From Streptomyces yatensis (lineage in GTDB: Bacteria; Actinomycetota; Actinomycetes; Streptomycetales; Streptomycetaceae): 64,000 nt of DNA. Location of the stretch: NCBI RefSeq assembly GCF_018069625.1, contig NZ_CP072941.1:9672001-9736000 (forward strand), in the 5' to 3' direction. Every line of letters begins with the position of its first letter. Within the stretch, counting starts at the first letter, position 1. Below the pieces are notes generated by a model that made no database searches, was not told the DNA's origin, and worked only from the letters and a program-made list of their open reading frames with translations. Positions 36,101 through 48,100 of the stretch are shown here, piece after piece. The position numbers and the translations under genes were made by a program.

Positions 36101-39100
36101 CCGATCGCCCGGGGCGCGGACGTCCACCGGGACGTACACCCCACCGGCCTTGACCACCGCGAGCTGGGCCACGACCAGCTCCACCGACCGGTCCATGAGC
36201 AGCGCCACCCGGTCCTCCGGCCGCACCCCGCACCGCAGCAGGTGTCCCGCCAACCGGCCCGCCCAGTCGTCGAGTTGGGCATAGCTGAGCGAAGTGGCGC
36301 CGTCGGTGACGGCGACGGCGTCCGGGGCACGGCGGGCCCGCTCGGCGAACAGCTCGGCCAGCGAGCCCTCCGGCAGCGGGCGGGAGGTGGCGTTCCACTC
36401 CCGTACCGCCCGGAGGCGCTCCGCCGCCGTCAGCAGCGGCAGCTCGTCCAGCGACCGTCCGGCGCCGTCCGCGATCCCGGTCAGCAGCGTCCGAAGATGG
36501 TCCGCCGTCCGCTCCACCGTGGCCGCGTCGAACAGCGCCGGATCGTAGGCGATGTCGAAGCCCAGCCGGTCGCCGAGATAGGCGCGCAGACACAGCGGGA
36601 AACTGGTGGCGTCCTCGGCCCGCACCTCCCGGACACGGATCCCGGCACCGGCCGCCGACGCCTCGTCGAAGGGGTAGTTCTCGAACACCACCATGCTGTC
36701 GAAGAGCGCCTCACCGGCCGGGAGCGCGCTGAGGGCCTGGATCCGGGGGAGGGCGACGAAGTCGAAGCGGCGGGACTCGCTCTGCTGCTCCTGAAGCTCC
36801 CGCAGCCACTCCACCACCTCACGGCCGCCCTCGGCCACGGCACGGGTGGGGACCGTGTTGATGAACATGCCGACCATCGTCTCCACGCCCGGCAGCCCCT
36901 CCGGGCGGCCCGAGACGGTGGTGCCGAACACCACGTCGCGCTCACCGCCGTACCGCGACAGCAGCAGCGCCCACGCCCCCTGCACCACTGTGTTGACCGT
37001 CAGCCCGCCGCCGCGCGCGGTCTCCCGCAGCCGGGCGGACACCTCCTCGGTCAGCTCCAGCCGGGTCAGCGCGGTCGAGGTGGTGCGGTGCGCCTCCCGG
37101 GGCGGCCGGTCGTACGGCAGCGGCGTGCGGGCGCCGAAGCCCGCCAGCACCCCGCGCCAGTGGTGCTCCGCCCGCTCCTGGTCCTGTCCGCGCAGCCAGC
37201 GCAGGAAGTCCCGGAAGGGCCGGCGCGCGATCGGCCGCGGTGTGCGCCCGGCGACGAGGGCGGCGTAGGTCTCGCACACCTCGGCGAAGATCTGGCCGGT
37301 GCTCCAGCCGTCGAGCATCAGATGGTGCGACGTCCACACCAGCATGACCTCGTCATCGGGCAGCCGGGCCACCGCGATCCGGCTGAGCGGGGCCGACGTG
37401 AGCTCCATCCCGGCGGCGCGGTCCTCGGCCAGCAGCCGGCCCAGCGCCTCCTCCCGCGCGGACGGCGTCAGCTCCCGCCAGTCCAGGCGCGTGGTGGGCA
37501 GTTCGGCCTGGCGGTGGACGAGCTGGACGGGCTCGGCGAGCCCCTCCCAGCGCACGGAGCTGCGCAGCACCGGCGTACGGTCCACCACCCGCTGCCAGGC
37601 GGCCGCGAAGGCGTCCGGGTCGGCGATCCCGCCGATCCGGATGGCGATCTGGTCGAAGTAGGCGCCACCGGTGGCACCGCTGTCCACGAGGCCGTGGAAG
37701 AGCATGCCGGCCTGGAGCGGGGTCAGCGGATAGATGTCCTCCACCGCACCGCCGTCACCGGCGATCAGGTCCACCTGGCGCTGGTCGAGCCGGGCGAGCG
37801 GGAAGTCGGACGGTGTGCGCCCGCCCGCGCCGGGCTCCGCGCAGTGCGCCACGATCTCCTTCAGCGCGGCCAGACAGTCGTCCGCGAGCCGCCGCACGGT
37901 CGCCTCGTCGTATATCCGGGCCGGATAGCTCCAGCCCAGCTCCAGACGGCCGTCCTGGACCGCGCCGGTGACCTCCAGCAGACATGGGCGGGTCTCCCCG
38001 GGCGGGGCGTCCTGGCCGGTCACGGGGAGGGCGGCACGGTAGAGGCCGGGGGCAGCGCCGTCGTCGTCCGCCGCCACCTCCCACTGGCCGTGGTAGTTGA
38101 AGACGATCTGCGGCGACGGGCCGCCCCGCAGCTCCCCGGCCGGGGAGCCTTCGGGGGCCAGATGGCGCAGCGCGCCGTAGCCGAGCCCGTGGTGCGGGAC
38201 GGCGCGCAGCTGCTCCTTGACGGACCGGAGGGTGTCGCGCCACCCCGCCCCGGCGTCGACGGCCAGCGCGAGCGGGTATTCGGAGGTGAACCAGCCGACC
38301 GTCCGGGAGAGATCCAGGTCCTCGAAGAGATCCTCGCGGCCGTGTCCCTCCACGCCGATCAGCACCGTGTCCCCACCGGTCCAGCGCGCCAGCGCCCGGC
38401 CGAGCGCGCCCAGCAGCACATCGTCGATCCGCGTCCGGTAGACACCGGGGACCTGACGCAGCAGCGCCTCGGTCTCGGCACGGCCGAGGACGGTGGTCAC
38501 GGTGGCCGCCGTCTCATGGGTGTTGGGGCCCTCACGGTCGACGGGGAGCGCGGCGGGCGCGGAGCGCGCCACGCCCGTCCAGTACGCCAGATCGCCGTCG
38601 AGGCCGCCGGAGCGCACGTGTTCCGCCAGCCGGGCGGCCCACCGGGTGAAGGCGCTGCTCGGCGGGGGCAGGGTGGCCGCGCCACCGGCGGCGGCGCTGC
38701 GGTAGGCGGTCTCCAGATCGCCGAGCAGCACCCGCCAGGAGACGCCGTCCACCACCAGATGGTGGGCGGTGAGCAGCAGCTCGGACGGCCGCCCGGGGCC
38801 GAAGGTGAACAGCAGCACCCGCAGTACGGCCCCCTCGGCGATGTCCAGCCCCGTCTGGGCCGCGACGGTGGCCTCCCGTACGGCGGCGGCGCGTGCCGCG
38901 TCGTCCAGACCCGACAGGTCGTGCCGCTCCAGGACCCCGTCGGGGGCGGCGGGAAGGACCTCCTGCCGCCACCGCCCGTCGACGGCCAGGAAGCGGGTGC
39001 GCAGCGCCGCGTGCTGCGCCACCAGGGCGTCCACCGCCTGCCGCAGGGCGGTCTCGTCGAGGTCGCCGGTGAGCTCCAGCCGGTGGCTCATGGTGAAGTG

Positions 39101-42100
39101 GTGCCGCTCGCCGGGCCGCCGCCCGTCCAGATACCAGTGCTGGATCGGGGTCAGCGGCGCCGGTCCGGCCACCGCCCCGGCCGGCTCCGGAAGCGGCTGC
39201 CGCCCGGTGGTCTCGACGCTCAACCCGAGTTCGGCGACGGTCTGGTGGCGGAAGACGTCCTTGGAGGTGAGGGTCAGCCCGGCCTGGCGGGCGCGGGAGA
39301 CGATCTGGATGCTGAGGATCGAATCCCCGCCCAGGGCGAAGAAGTTGTCCTCCACGCCCACCCGGGGGACGCCCAGCGCCTCGGCCCAGACGCCCGCCAG
39401 CACCGTCTCGGCAGGGGTGCGGGGCGCCACATACGGCGCGCCCTGCTCCGGCCGGTCGGGGGGAGCGGGCAGCGCCCGCCGGTCGACCTTGCCGCTGTCG
39501 GTGCGGGGCATCCGCGCCAGCGTCACGAAGGCGGCCGGGACCATGTAGTCGGGCAGGGTGCGCCTGAGCCGGGCACGCAGCTCCACCGGGTCGGGGAAAT
39601 CGGCGGCCTCAGCGGGCGAAGCGGCGTCCAAGGCGGGGGAGTCGGCGGGACCGGCGGCCACCAGATAGGCCACCAGCCGCCGGTGGCCGGTGTCCTCGCG
39701 GGCCACGACCACCGCCTCCTGGACCGCCGGATGGTCCAGCAGCGCGGCCTCGATCTCCCCGGGCTCGATCCGCAGCCCACGGATCTTGAGCTGGTCGTCG
39801 GCGCGGCCGAGGAACTCCAGCGCCCCGTCCGCCGTCCAGCGCGCCCGGTCGCCGGTGCGGTACATCCGGCCGCCGGGCGGGCCGTACGGGTCGGCGACGA
39901 AATGCCCCGCGGTGAGTCCGGGGCGGCGCAGATAGCCGCGGGCTACCTGGGCCCCGGCCAGATGGAGCTCACCGGGGACACCAGGCGGCACCGGCCGCAG
40001 CGCGCCGTCCAGGACGTACGCCCGCAGATTGCGGCCGGGCCGTCCGATGAGCGGACGCTCGCCGAGACCGGCCAGGTCGCCGTAGACCGCGTCCACCGTG
40101 CATTCGGTGGGCCCGTAGAAGTTGTACGCCGCCACGCCCGGCACCGCGCGCAGCTCCCGCCACAGCGCCGCCCCGAGGGCTTCGCCGCCCACCATGACGA
40201 TCCGGGGGCGGTGGCGACCCTGGGCGAACAGCCCGGCCGCCATCAGTTCATGGAGGTACGACGGGGTGAGGTCGACGAAGTCCACGCCACGGGTGTCGAT
40301 CAGCGCAACGAGGGCGGCCGGGTCGAGCCGTACCGCGTCGTCGACCAGATGCACCTCCTGGCCCGCGGCCAGGAACACCGCGCCCTCCCAGGACGTGTCG
40401 AAGGAGAAGGCGGCGGTCAGCGCCGCGCGCAGCGGACGGCCCGCCTCGGCCTGATGCGGTGCGATGAGCTCGGCCGCGTGGTCGAGGCAGAGGTTGACCA
40501 GCTGGCGGTGTTCGACGGCGACACCCTTGGGGCGGCCGGTGGACCCCGAGGTGTAGGTGATGTACGCGGTGTGCCCGGGGAGCAGCGGGGACAGCCGGTC
40601 CGCATCGGTGGGATCGGTGTCCGGCAGGGCCTCCAGGGGCGCGTCCCGCAGGACCTCGGGGGTGAGGACGACCTCGGGTGCCGCGTCCTCCAGCAGGAAT
40701 CGTGCGCGTTCTGTGGGCAGTTCGGGGTCGATGTACAGATGCGTACCGCCCGCCTTGAGGAGGGCGAGCAGGGCCACCAGCAGATCGGCGGTGCGCGGAA
40801 GCCTGACCGCGACCACCTTCTCCGGTCCCACGCCGAGGGCGATCAGCTGGTGGGCCAGCCGGTTGGCGCGGGCGCTGAGCCCCGCGAAGTCGTAGGTGGC
40901 GTCGGGGGCCACCAGCGCGGTGGCGCCCGGGGTGCGGGCGGCCTGCTCCTCGAAGAGACGGGGGAAGGTGGTGTCCGCCACCGCGAGCGCGGTGTCGTTC
41001 CACTCCTCCAGCACCGTCCGCCGCTCCTCGCTGGTCAGCAGCGGCAGTTCGCCCACCCGCAGCCCCGGGTCCTCGGCCACCGCTTCCAGCAGCAGCCGCA
41101 GCTGGCGGGTCATCCGCTCCACGGTGGCCGCGTCGAACAGATCGGTGTTGTACTCCACGAAGCCGGTCAGGGCGCCGAGGTGCTCCACGAAGTCGAAGCC
41201 CAGATCGAAACCGGCGGTCCGGCCCGGAACCCGGACGGCCTCCACGCTGAGCCCGGGCAGATCCGGCACCTCGGCGCCCAGATTGTGCAGCGCCACCATG
41301 ACCTGGAAGAGCGGGGTGCGGCTGGTGTCCCGCTCCGGCTGGAGCGCGTCCACGATCCGCTCGAACGGCACGTCCTGATGGGCGAAGGCGTCCAGCACGG
41401 TGGCCCGCACCCGGGTGAGCACTTCCTCGAACGGCTGGTCGGTGTCCACGGCGGTGCGCAGCACCAGCGTGTTCACGAACATCCCGACCAGCTGCTCCAG
41501 TTCGGGGCGCTCCCGTCCCGAGGTCACGGTGCCCACCGCGATGTCCCGCTGGCCCGACCAGCGGGCGAGGAGCACCTGGCAGGTGGCGAGGAGTGTCATG
41601 AAGAGGGTGGCATCGCCGCGCCGCCCGGCCGCGCGCAGCCGCTCCACCAGCCCGGCGGGCAGGGTGAACTCCAGCAGCGCCCCATTCTTGGTCTGTACGG
41701 CCGGCCGCGGACGGTCGGTCGGCAGCTCCAGCGGCGCCAGCTCGGCCAGCCGCGCCCGCCAGTACTCCAGCTGCGGCTCCACCGCCGCCGCGCCGCCGAG
41801 CGGATCGCGCTGCCACGCCGCGTAGTCGGCGTAACCCAGCGGCAGCGGGGCGAGCGCGGGCGGTCGTGCCATGACCGCCGCGCCGTACAGCTCGCTCAGA
41901 TCGGCGCCGATGACGGCCGTGGACCAGCCGTCGGTGACGATGTGGTGCATCGTCAGGGTGAGCACGTGTTCCTCGTCGTCCAGCCGGATCAGCGACGCCC
42001 GCAGCAGCGGCCCGGTGCGCAGGTCGAAGGGGGTGGCGCCCTCCCGCTCCAGCAGCCGCGCCAGCTCCCGCTCACGGTCGGCCGCGGGACGGTCCGTGAG

Positions 42101-45100
42101 GTCGTGCGGGGGCAGTGCCACCGGGTACGGGTCGTGCACCCGCTGCACCCCGCGGCCGTCCACCTCGGCGAAGGTGGTGCGCAGCGGCTCGTGCCGGGCC
42201 ACCAGACCGTCCAGGGCGGTGTGCAGGGCGGCGGTGTCCAGATGGCCGCGCAGCCGCAGCGCGAACGGCGTCACATACTCCGTACCGCCGTCGTCGAAGG
42301 AGTCCAGGAACCACAGCCGCGCCTGCGCGAAGGACAGCGGCAGCTCGCCGTCCCGTGGCACGGCCGGGATGGTGTCCGCGCTGCCGGGGATGGTGTCCGC
42401 GCTCCCGCCCTCCCCGGGCGCGGTCAGCGCGGCGGCGAGCTCGGCCACGGTGGTGTGGGTGAACAGCGCGCGCGGGGTGACGTCCGTGCCGAAGGCCGTG
42501 CGCAGCCGGGAAGCCACCCGGATGGCCAGGATCGAATCGCCGCCCAGGGCGAAGAAGTCGTCCGTGGCCCCGGCCTCCTCGACCGGGAGGACCTCGGCCC
42601 ACACCCGCGCCACCGTACGCTCGGCCTCGGTGCGCGGGGCGATCCGTTCGGCGCTCGCCGCGAAGCCGTCCGGGCCGGGCGCGGGCAGCGCGCCCCGGTC
42701 CAGCTTGCCGTTGACGGTCAGCGGCAGCGCGTCCAGCGGCATGAACGCCGCCGGAATCATCTGTGCGGGCAGCGACCGCTGAAGGAACTCCCGCAGCTCG
42801 GCGGCGTCCGGTGGCGCGGCCGCACCGGCGGCCACCACATACGCCACCAGCCGCCGCACCCCGGGCTGGTCCTCCCGCGCGGTCACCACCGCGTCGCCGA
42901 CCCGCGGATGGGCGGCCAGGGCGGCCTCGATCTCCCCGGGCTCGATCCGGAAACCGCGGATCTTCACCTGGTCGTCGGCGCGGCCCAGATACTCCAGCTC
43001 CCCGTCCGCGCTCCACCGGGCCCGGTCGCCGGTGCGGTACATCCGGCTCCCGGCGGGCCCGTACGGATCGGCCACGAAACGGGACGCGGTCAGCCCCGGC
43101 CGGCGCAGATAGCCCCGGGCGAGCCCGGCCCCCGCCACATACAGCTCGCCGACCGCCCCCGGCGGCACCGGCCGAAGACCCTCGTCCAGCACGTACACCC
43201 GCAAGTCGGGAATGCCGGTGCCGATGGCGCTCCCGGTGGCCGCCGCGGCGGACGCGGTGGCGCGGTCGAGCGGGGCGTAGGTGACATGCACGGTGGTCTC
43301 GGTGATCCCGTACATGTTGACCAGCACCGGCGCGGTGTCCGGATGCCGCGCGTACCAGCCCGCCAGCCGCCGCGCGTCGAGCGCCTCACCGCCGAACACC
43401 ACCCGGCGCAGCGCGAGCGGGGCCCCGGGGTTCTCCTCGTCCGCGCGCATCAGCCCCTGGAAGGCGGACGGCGTCTGGCTGAGCACCGTCACCCGCTCGT
43501 CCGCCAGCAGCCGCAGGAACTCCTCCGGGGAGCGCGAGACGGCGTACGGCACGACCACGAGCCGGCCGCCGTGCAGCAGCGGCCCCCAGATCTCCCACAC
43601 GGAGAAGTCGAAGGCGTAACTGTGGAACAGCGTCCACACATCGCTCGCGTCGAACGAGAACCACGCATGGGTCCGGGAGAACAGCCGGACCACATTGGCG
43701 TGCGGGATCACCACTCCCTTGGGCACACCCGTGGACCCGGAGGTGTAGATGGCGTAGGCGGGGCTGTCCGGCAGCGGCCCCGAACCGGCCGGGACGGCGG
43801 CGGGCCGGCGCTCCAGATCGGCCATCAGAGCGGGGTCGTCCAGGCACAGCCGGGCCACGGCGGTGAGGGCATCGTCGTCCTCGGCCAGCCGCGCCTCCAG
43901 GGCGGCGGTGGCCAGCAGGACGGCCGGTTCGGCGTCGGCGAGCATCCGGGCGATCCGGCCGGACGGCTGGTCCGGGTCGAGCGGCAGATAGGCCGCCCCC
44001 GTCTTCAGCACCGCCACGATCGCCACGATCATCTCCGGCGAACGGGGCAGCGCCAGCGCCACATACCGCTCCCGCCCGGCGCCCTCGGCGAACAACCGGT
44101 GCGCCAACCGGCCCGCCCGCGCGTCGAGTTCGGCGTACGACAGCGATTCCCCGGCGCAGGAGACGGCGATGGCCCCGGGAGTGCGGGCGGCCTGCTCCTC
44201 GAACAGCTCCACCAGGGTCCGCTCCGGTGCCGCCGGTGCCGCGCCGCCGCCCCACTCCACCAGGATCCGCCGGCGCTCCTCGCCGGTGGTCCACGGCAGC
44301 GCCCGCAGCGGACGGTCGGTGTCCGCCGCGATCGCCGTGAGCAGCAGGCACAGCCGGTCGGCGAGCGCGGCCGCGGTCCGGGCGTCGAACAGCCCCGGGT
44401 CATAGCCGAGGTCGAAGCCCAGCCGGTCGGAGAGATGCGCCCGCAGACTCAGCCCGAAGTTGGTCGCGTCGACGGATCGCACCTCGACGATCCGCAGCCC
44501 CGCCTCGCGCGCCGAGGAGTCGTCGAAGGGGTAGTTCTCGAAGGCCACCATGGAGTCGAAGAGCGGTGTCCCGGGCGGCAGTTCGCTCCAGCCCGACACC
44601 TGCGCCAGCGAGACGGATTCATGGCGCCGGGACGCGGACTGCGCCATCTGGAGCTCCCGCAGCCAGTCACCGGTGTTCCGGGCGGCGTCCACCCGGACCC
44701 GGGTCGGCAGGGTGTTGATGAACATCCCCACCATCGACTCGACCCCGGCCAGCTCCGCCGGACGGCCCGAGACGGTGGTGCCGAAGACCACGTCCTCCAC
44801 ACCGCCGTACCGGGCCAGCAGCAGGGCCCAGGCGCCCTGCACGATCGTGTTGACGGTCAGGCCGCCGCCGCGGGCCGTGCGGCGCAGCGCCTCCGACACC
44901 TCGGGGGTGAGCGCCACCGCCACGGTCGCCGAGGACCGGGCGCGGTGGGACTCCACGGCCACGCGGTCGCGGGGGAGCGGGGTCGGCGCGGTGAAGCCCG
45001 CGAGAAGGTCCCGCCAGTGGCGCTCGGCCTCCTGGCCGTCCTGCCCGGCCAGCCACTGCAGATAGTCGCGGAACGGCCGGCGGGCGGGGAGCGCCGGGGC

Positions 45101-48100
45101 ATGGCCCCGGGCGGCCGCGGTGTACCGCTCGCACACCTCGGTGAACACCTGCGCCAGGCTCCAGCCGTCCAGGACCAGATGGTGCGAGGTCCAGATCAGC
45201 GCCACCCGGGCGTCGGCCAGCCGGGCGATGGCCAGCCGCATCAGCGGCGGCGCGGCCAGATCGATGCCCAGGGCCAGGTCCTCGGCGCGGAACCGCTCCA
45301 GCTCGGCCTCCCGCCGCTCATCGGACAGCCCGCGCCAGTCCAGATGGGTCACGGGCACCTCGGCCCGGTGGCGGACGAGCTGCAACGGCCGCTCCACACC
45401 CTCCCAGACGACGCCACTGCGGAGCACCGGGGTGCGGTCCACCGTCTCCTGCCAGGCCCGGGCGAACGCCTCCGGGTCGCGGACCCCCTCCAGGGTCAGC
45501 ACGGCCTGGTCGAGGTAGACGTCCTCCGCGCCGCCGACCAGCCGGTGGAAGAGCATGCCCTCCTGGAGCGGAGTCAGCGGATAGACGTCCTCGATCTCCC
45601 GTCCGTCACCCACCAGCCGGTCGACGGCGGCCTGGTCCAGCCGGGCCAGGGGGAAGTCGGAGGGCGTCCGGCCGCCCGCGCCCGGTCCGTCGCAGTGCGC
45701 CACGATCTCCCGCAGCGCCGTGAGCATGCCGTCCGCGAGCCGCCGCACCGTGGCGGCGTCATGGACCCGGTCGGAGAACAGCCAGGTCAGCTCCAGTTCG
45801 CCGTCCGCCACCACGGCGGACACATCGAGCGGATACACCGAGGGCTCGTCGGCGGCCAGATCCCGCCCCAGGCTCTCCCCGGTGAGCGCGAACGCGCCAC
45901 CGTCCCCGCCCGAGCCCCACTGGCCGTGGTAGTTGAAGCAGATGCCCGGCAGCGGCGCGTCGGCGAGCGCCCGCGCGGGGGAGTCCGGGGCGCTCAGATA
46001 CGCCAGCGCCTCATAGCTCAGCCCCCGGTGCGGCAGCGCGCGCAACTGCTCCTTCACCGACCTCAGCACCGTGCCCCAGCCGCCTGAGGGCAGCGTCAGC
46101 GCCACCGGGTACTGCGTGGTGAACCAGCCCACGGTCCGGGACAGATCGACGGCCCCGTCCAGCTCCTCCCGGCCATGGCCCTCCATGGCCACCAGCACCC
46201 GGTCCTCGCCCGTCCAGCCGGCGAGCACCCGCCCCAGCGCGCTGAGGAGCACATCGTTGATCTGCGTCCGGTACACCCCGGGCACCCGGCGCAACAGCCC
46301 GTCGGTGACCTCGCGGTCGAGCGTCACGCGCACGGTGTGGGTGGACCCGGCCGTGGCCGTGCCCGGGCGGTCCACCGGAAGGTCCGCGCCGCCCGCCTCC
46401 CGTACGCCCTCCCAGTACGCCAGATCGCCGTCCAGCCGGCCCTCCCGCACCCGCTCGCCCAGCCGGGTGGCCCAGGTGGTGAAGGCGGTGGAGGCGGGCT
46501 CCAGGCGCACCGGCTCACCGGCGGCGGCCTGCCGGTAGGCGCTCTCCAGATCGCCCAGCAGAATGCGCCACGAGACGCTGTCCACGGCGAGATGGTGTGC
46601 GGTGAGGAACAGCCGCGGCCGGGCCCCCGCGCCGCGCCGGAAGAGGACGCCCCGCAGCAACGCCCCGGTGGTCACGTCGAGTTCGGCGCGGGCGGCCTCG
46701 GCGGCCGCCTCGGCGGCGGCCGTCTCCCCGGCCCCCTCGAGCCCGGCCAGATCGTGGTGGCGCAGCAGCGGCCCGCCGGTCGCGCCGTCCGCGAACTGCC
46801 GCCACCCGCCGTCGTCGTCCTGGACGAACCGGGTGCGCAGGGCGGGGTGGTGCGCGACCACGGCGTCCAGCGCGGTCTCCAGCGCGCCCTCGTCCAGATC
46901 CTGCGGCGGATCGAGGACCATCGACATGGTGAAGTGGCGCAGCGGGCCGTGGGTGGCGAAGAACCAGTGCTGGATCGGTGTGAGCGGCGCCGGCCCCGCC
47001 GCGTCCACCGCCTCGTCGCCGGGGGCGTGGGGCACGCCGCGCGGCGTCACGGCGGCGGCCAGCTCGGCGATGGTCTGGTGCAGGAAGACATCCCGCGAGG
47101 TGAGCGCGAGCCCGGCCTGGCGGGCGCGGGAGACGATCTGGATGCTGAGGATCGAATCGCCGCCCAGCTCGAAGAAGTTGTCGCTCACCCCCACCGCTCG
47201 GGCGCCCAGCACCTCGGCCCAGATCCGGGCGAGCTCCCGCTCGGTTTCGGTGCGCGGGGCGGTGGTGGTCCCCTCCGGCCGGTCCACGTCGAGCCGCGGG
47301 GCGGGCAGCGCCCGGCGGTCCAGCTTGCCGCTGGAGTTGAGCGGCATGGCGTCGAGGGCGACGAACGCACCGGGGACCATATGGCCGGGCAGGGTGCGCC
47401 CGAGGGCCGCGCGCAGTTCGGCGGAGGCGGGCGGCTCACCGCCCGGGGCGGGCACGTAGTAGGCGGCCAGCCGGGTGTGGCCGCGGTCGTCGGTCACCGC
47501 GACGACGGCCGTCTCGGCGACGGACGGCAGCTCGAGCAACGCCGCCTCGATCTCGCCCGGTTCGATCCGGTGGCCCCGGATCTTCACCTGGTCGTCCGCG
47601 CGGCCGAGGCAGTCCAGCTCCCCGTCGGCGGTCCAGCGGGCCAGGTCGCCGGTGCGGTACATCCGGCTCCCGGCGGGCCCGTACGGATCGGCCACGAAAC
47701 GGGACGCGGTCAGCCCCGGACGGCCCCGGTACCCCCGGGCCACCTGCGCACCGGCCAGATACAGCTCACCCGCCACCCCGGCCGGCACCGGCTGGAGCCG
47801 CGAGTCGAGCACATGGGCGCGCAGATTGCCCAGCGGCCGGCCCACCACCGGCCGCCCGGCGCCGCCGATCCGGGCGGCGAGCGCGTCGATGGTGCACTCG
47901 GTCGGACCGTAGAAGTTGTACGCCGTCGTGCCGGGCGTGTCCGCCAGCCGCCGCCACAGCGACGGGCCGAGGGCCTCGCCACCCAGCATCAGCACCCGCG
48001 GCCGGTGCCGGGGGTGGTCCAGCAGCCCCGCCGGGAGAAGCTGCCGCACATAGGAGGGGGTGAGGTCGAGGAAGTCGATGCGGTGCTCGGCGATGCGCTC

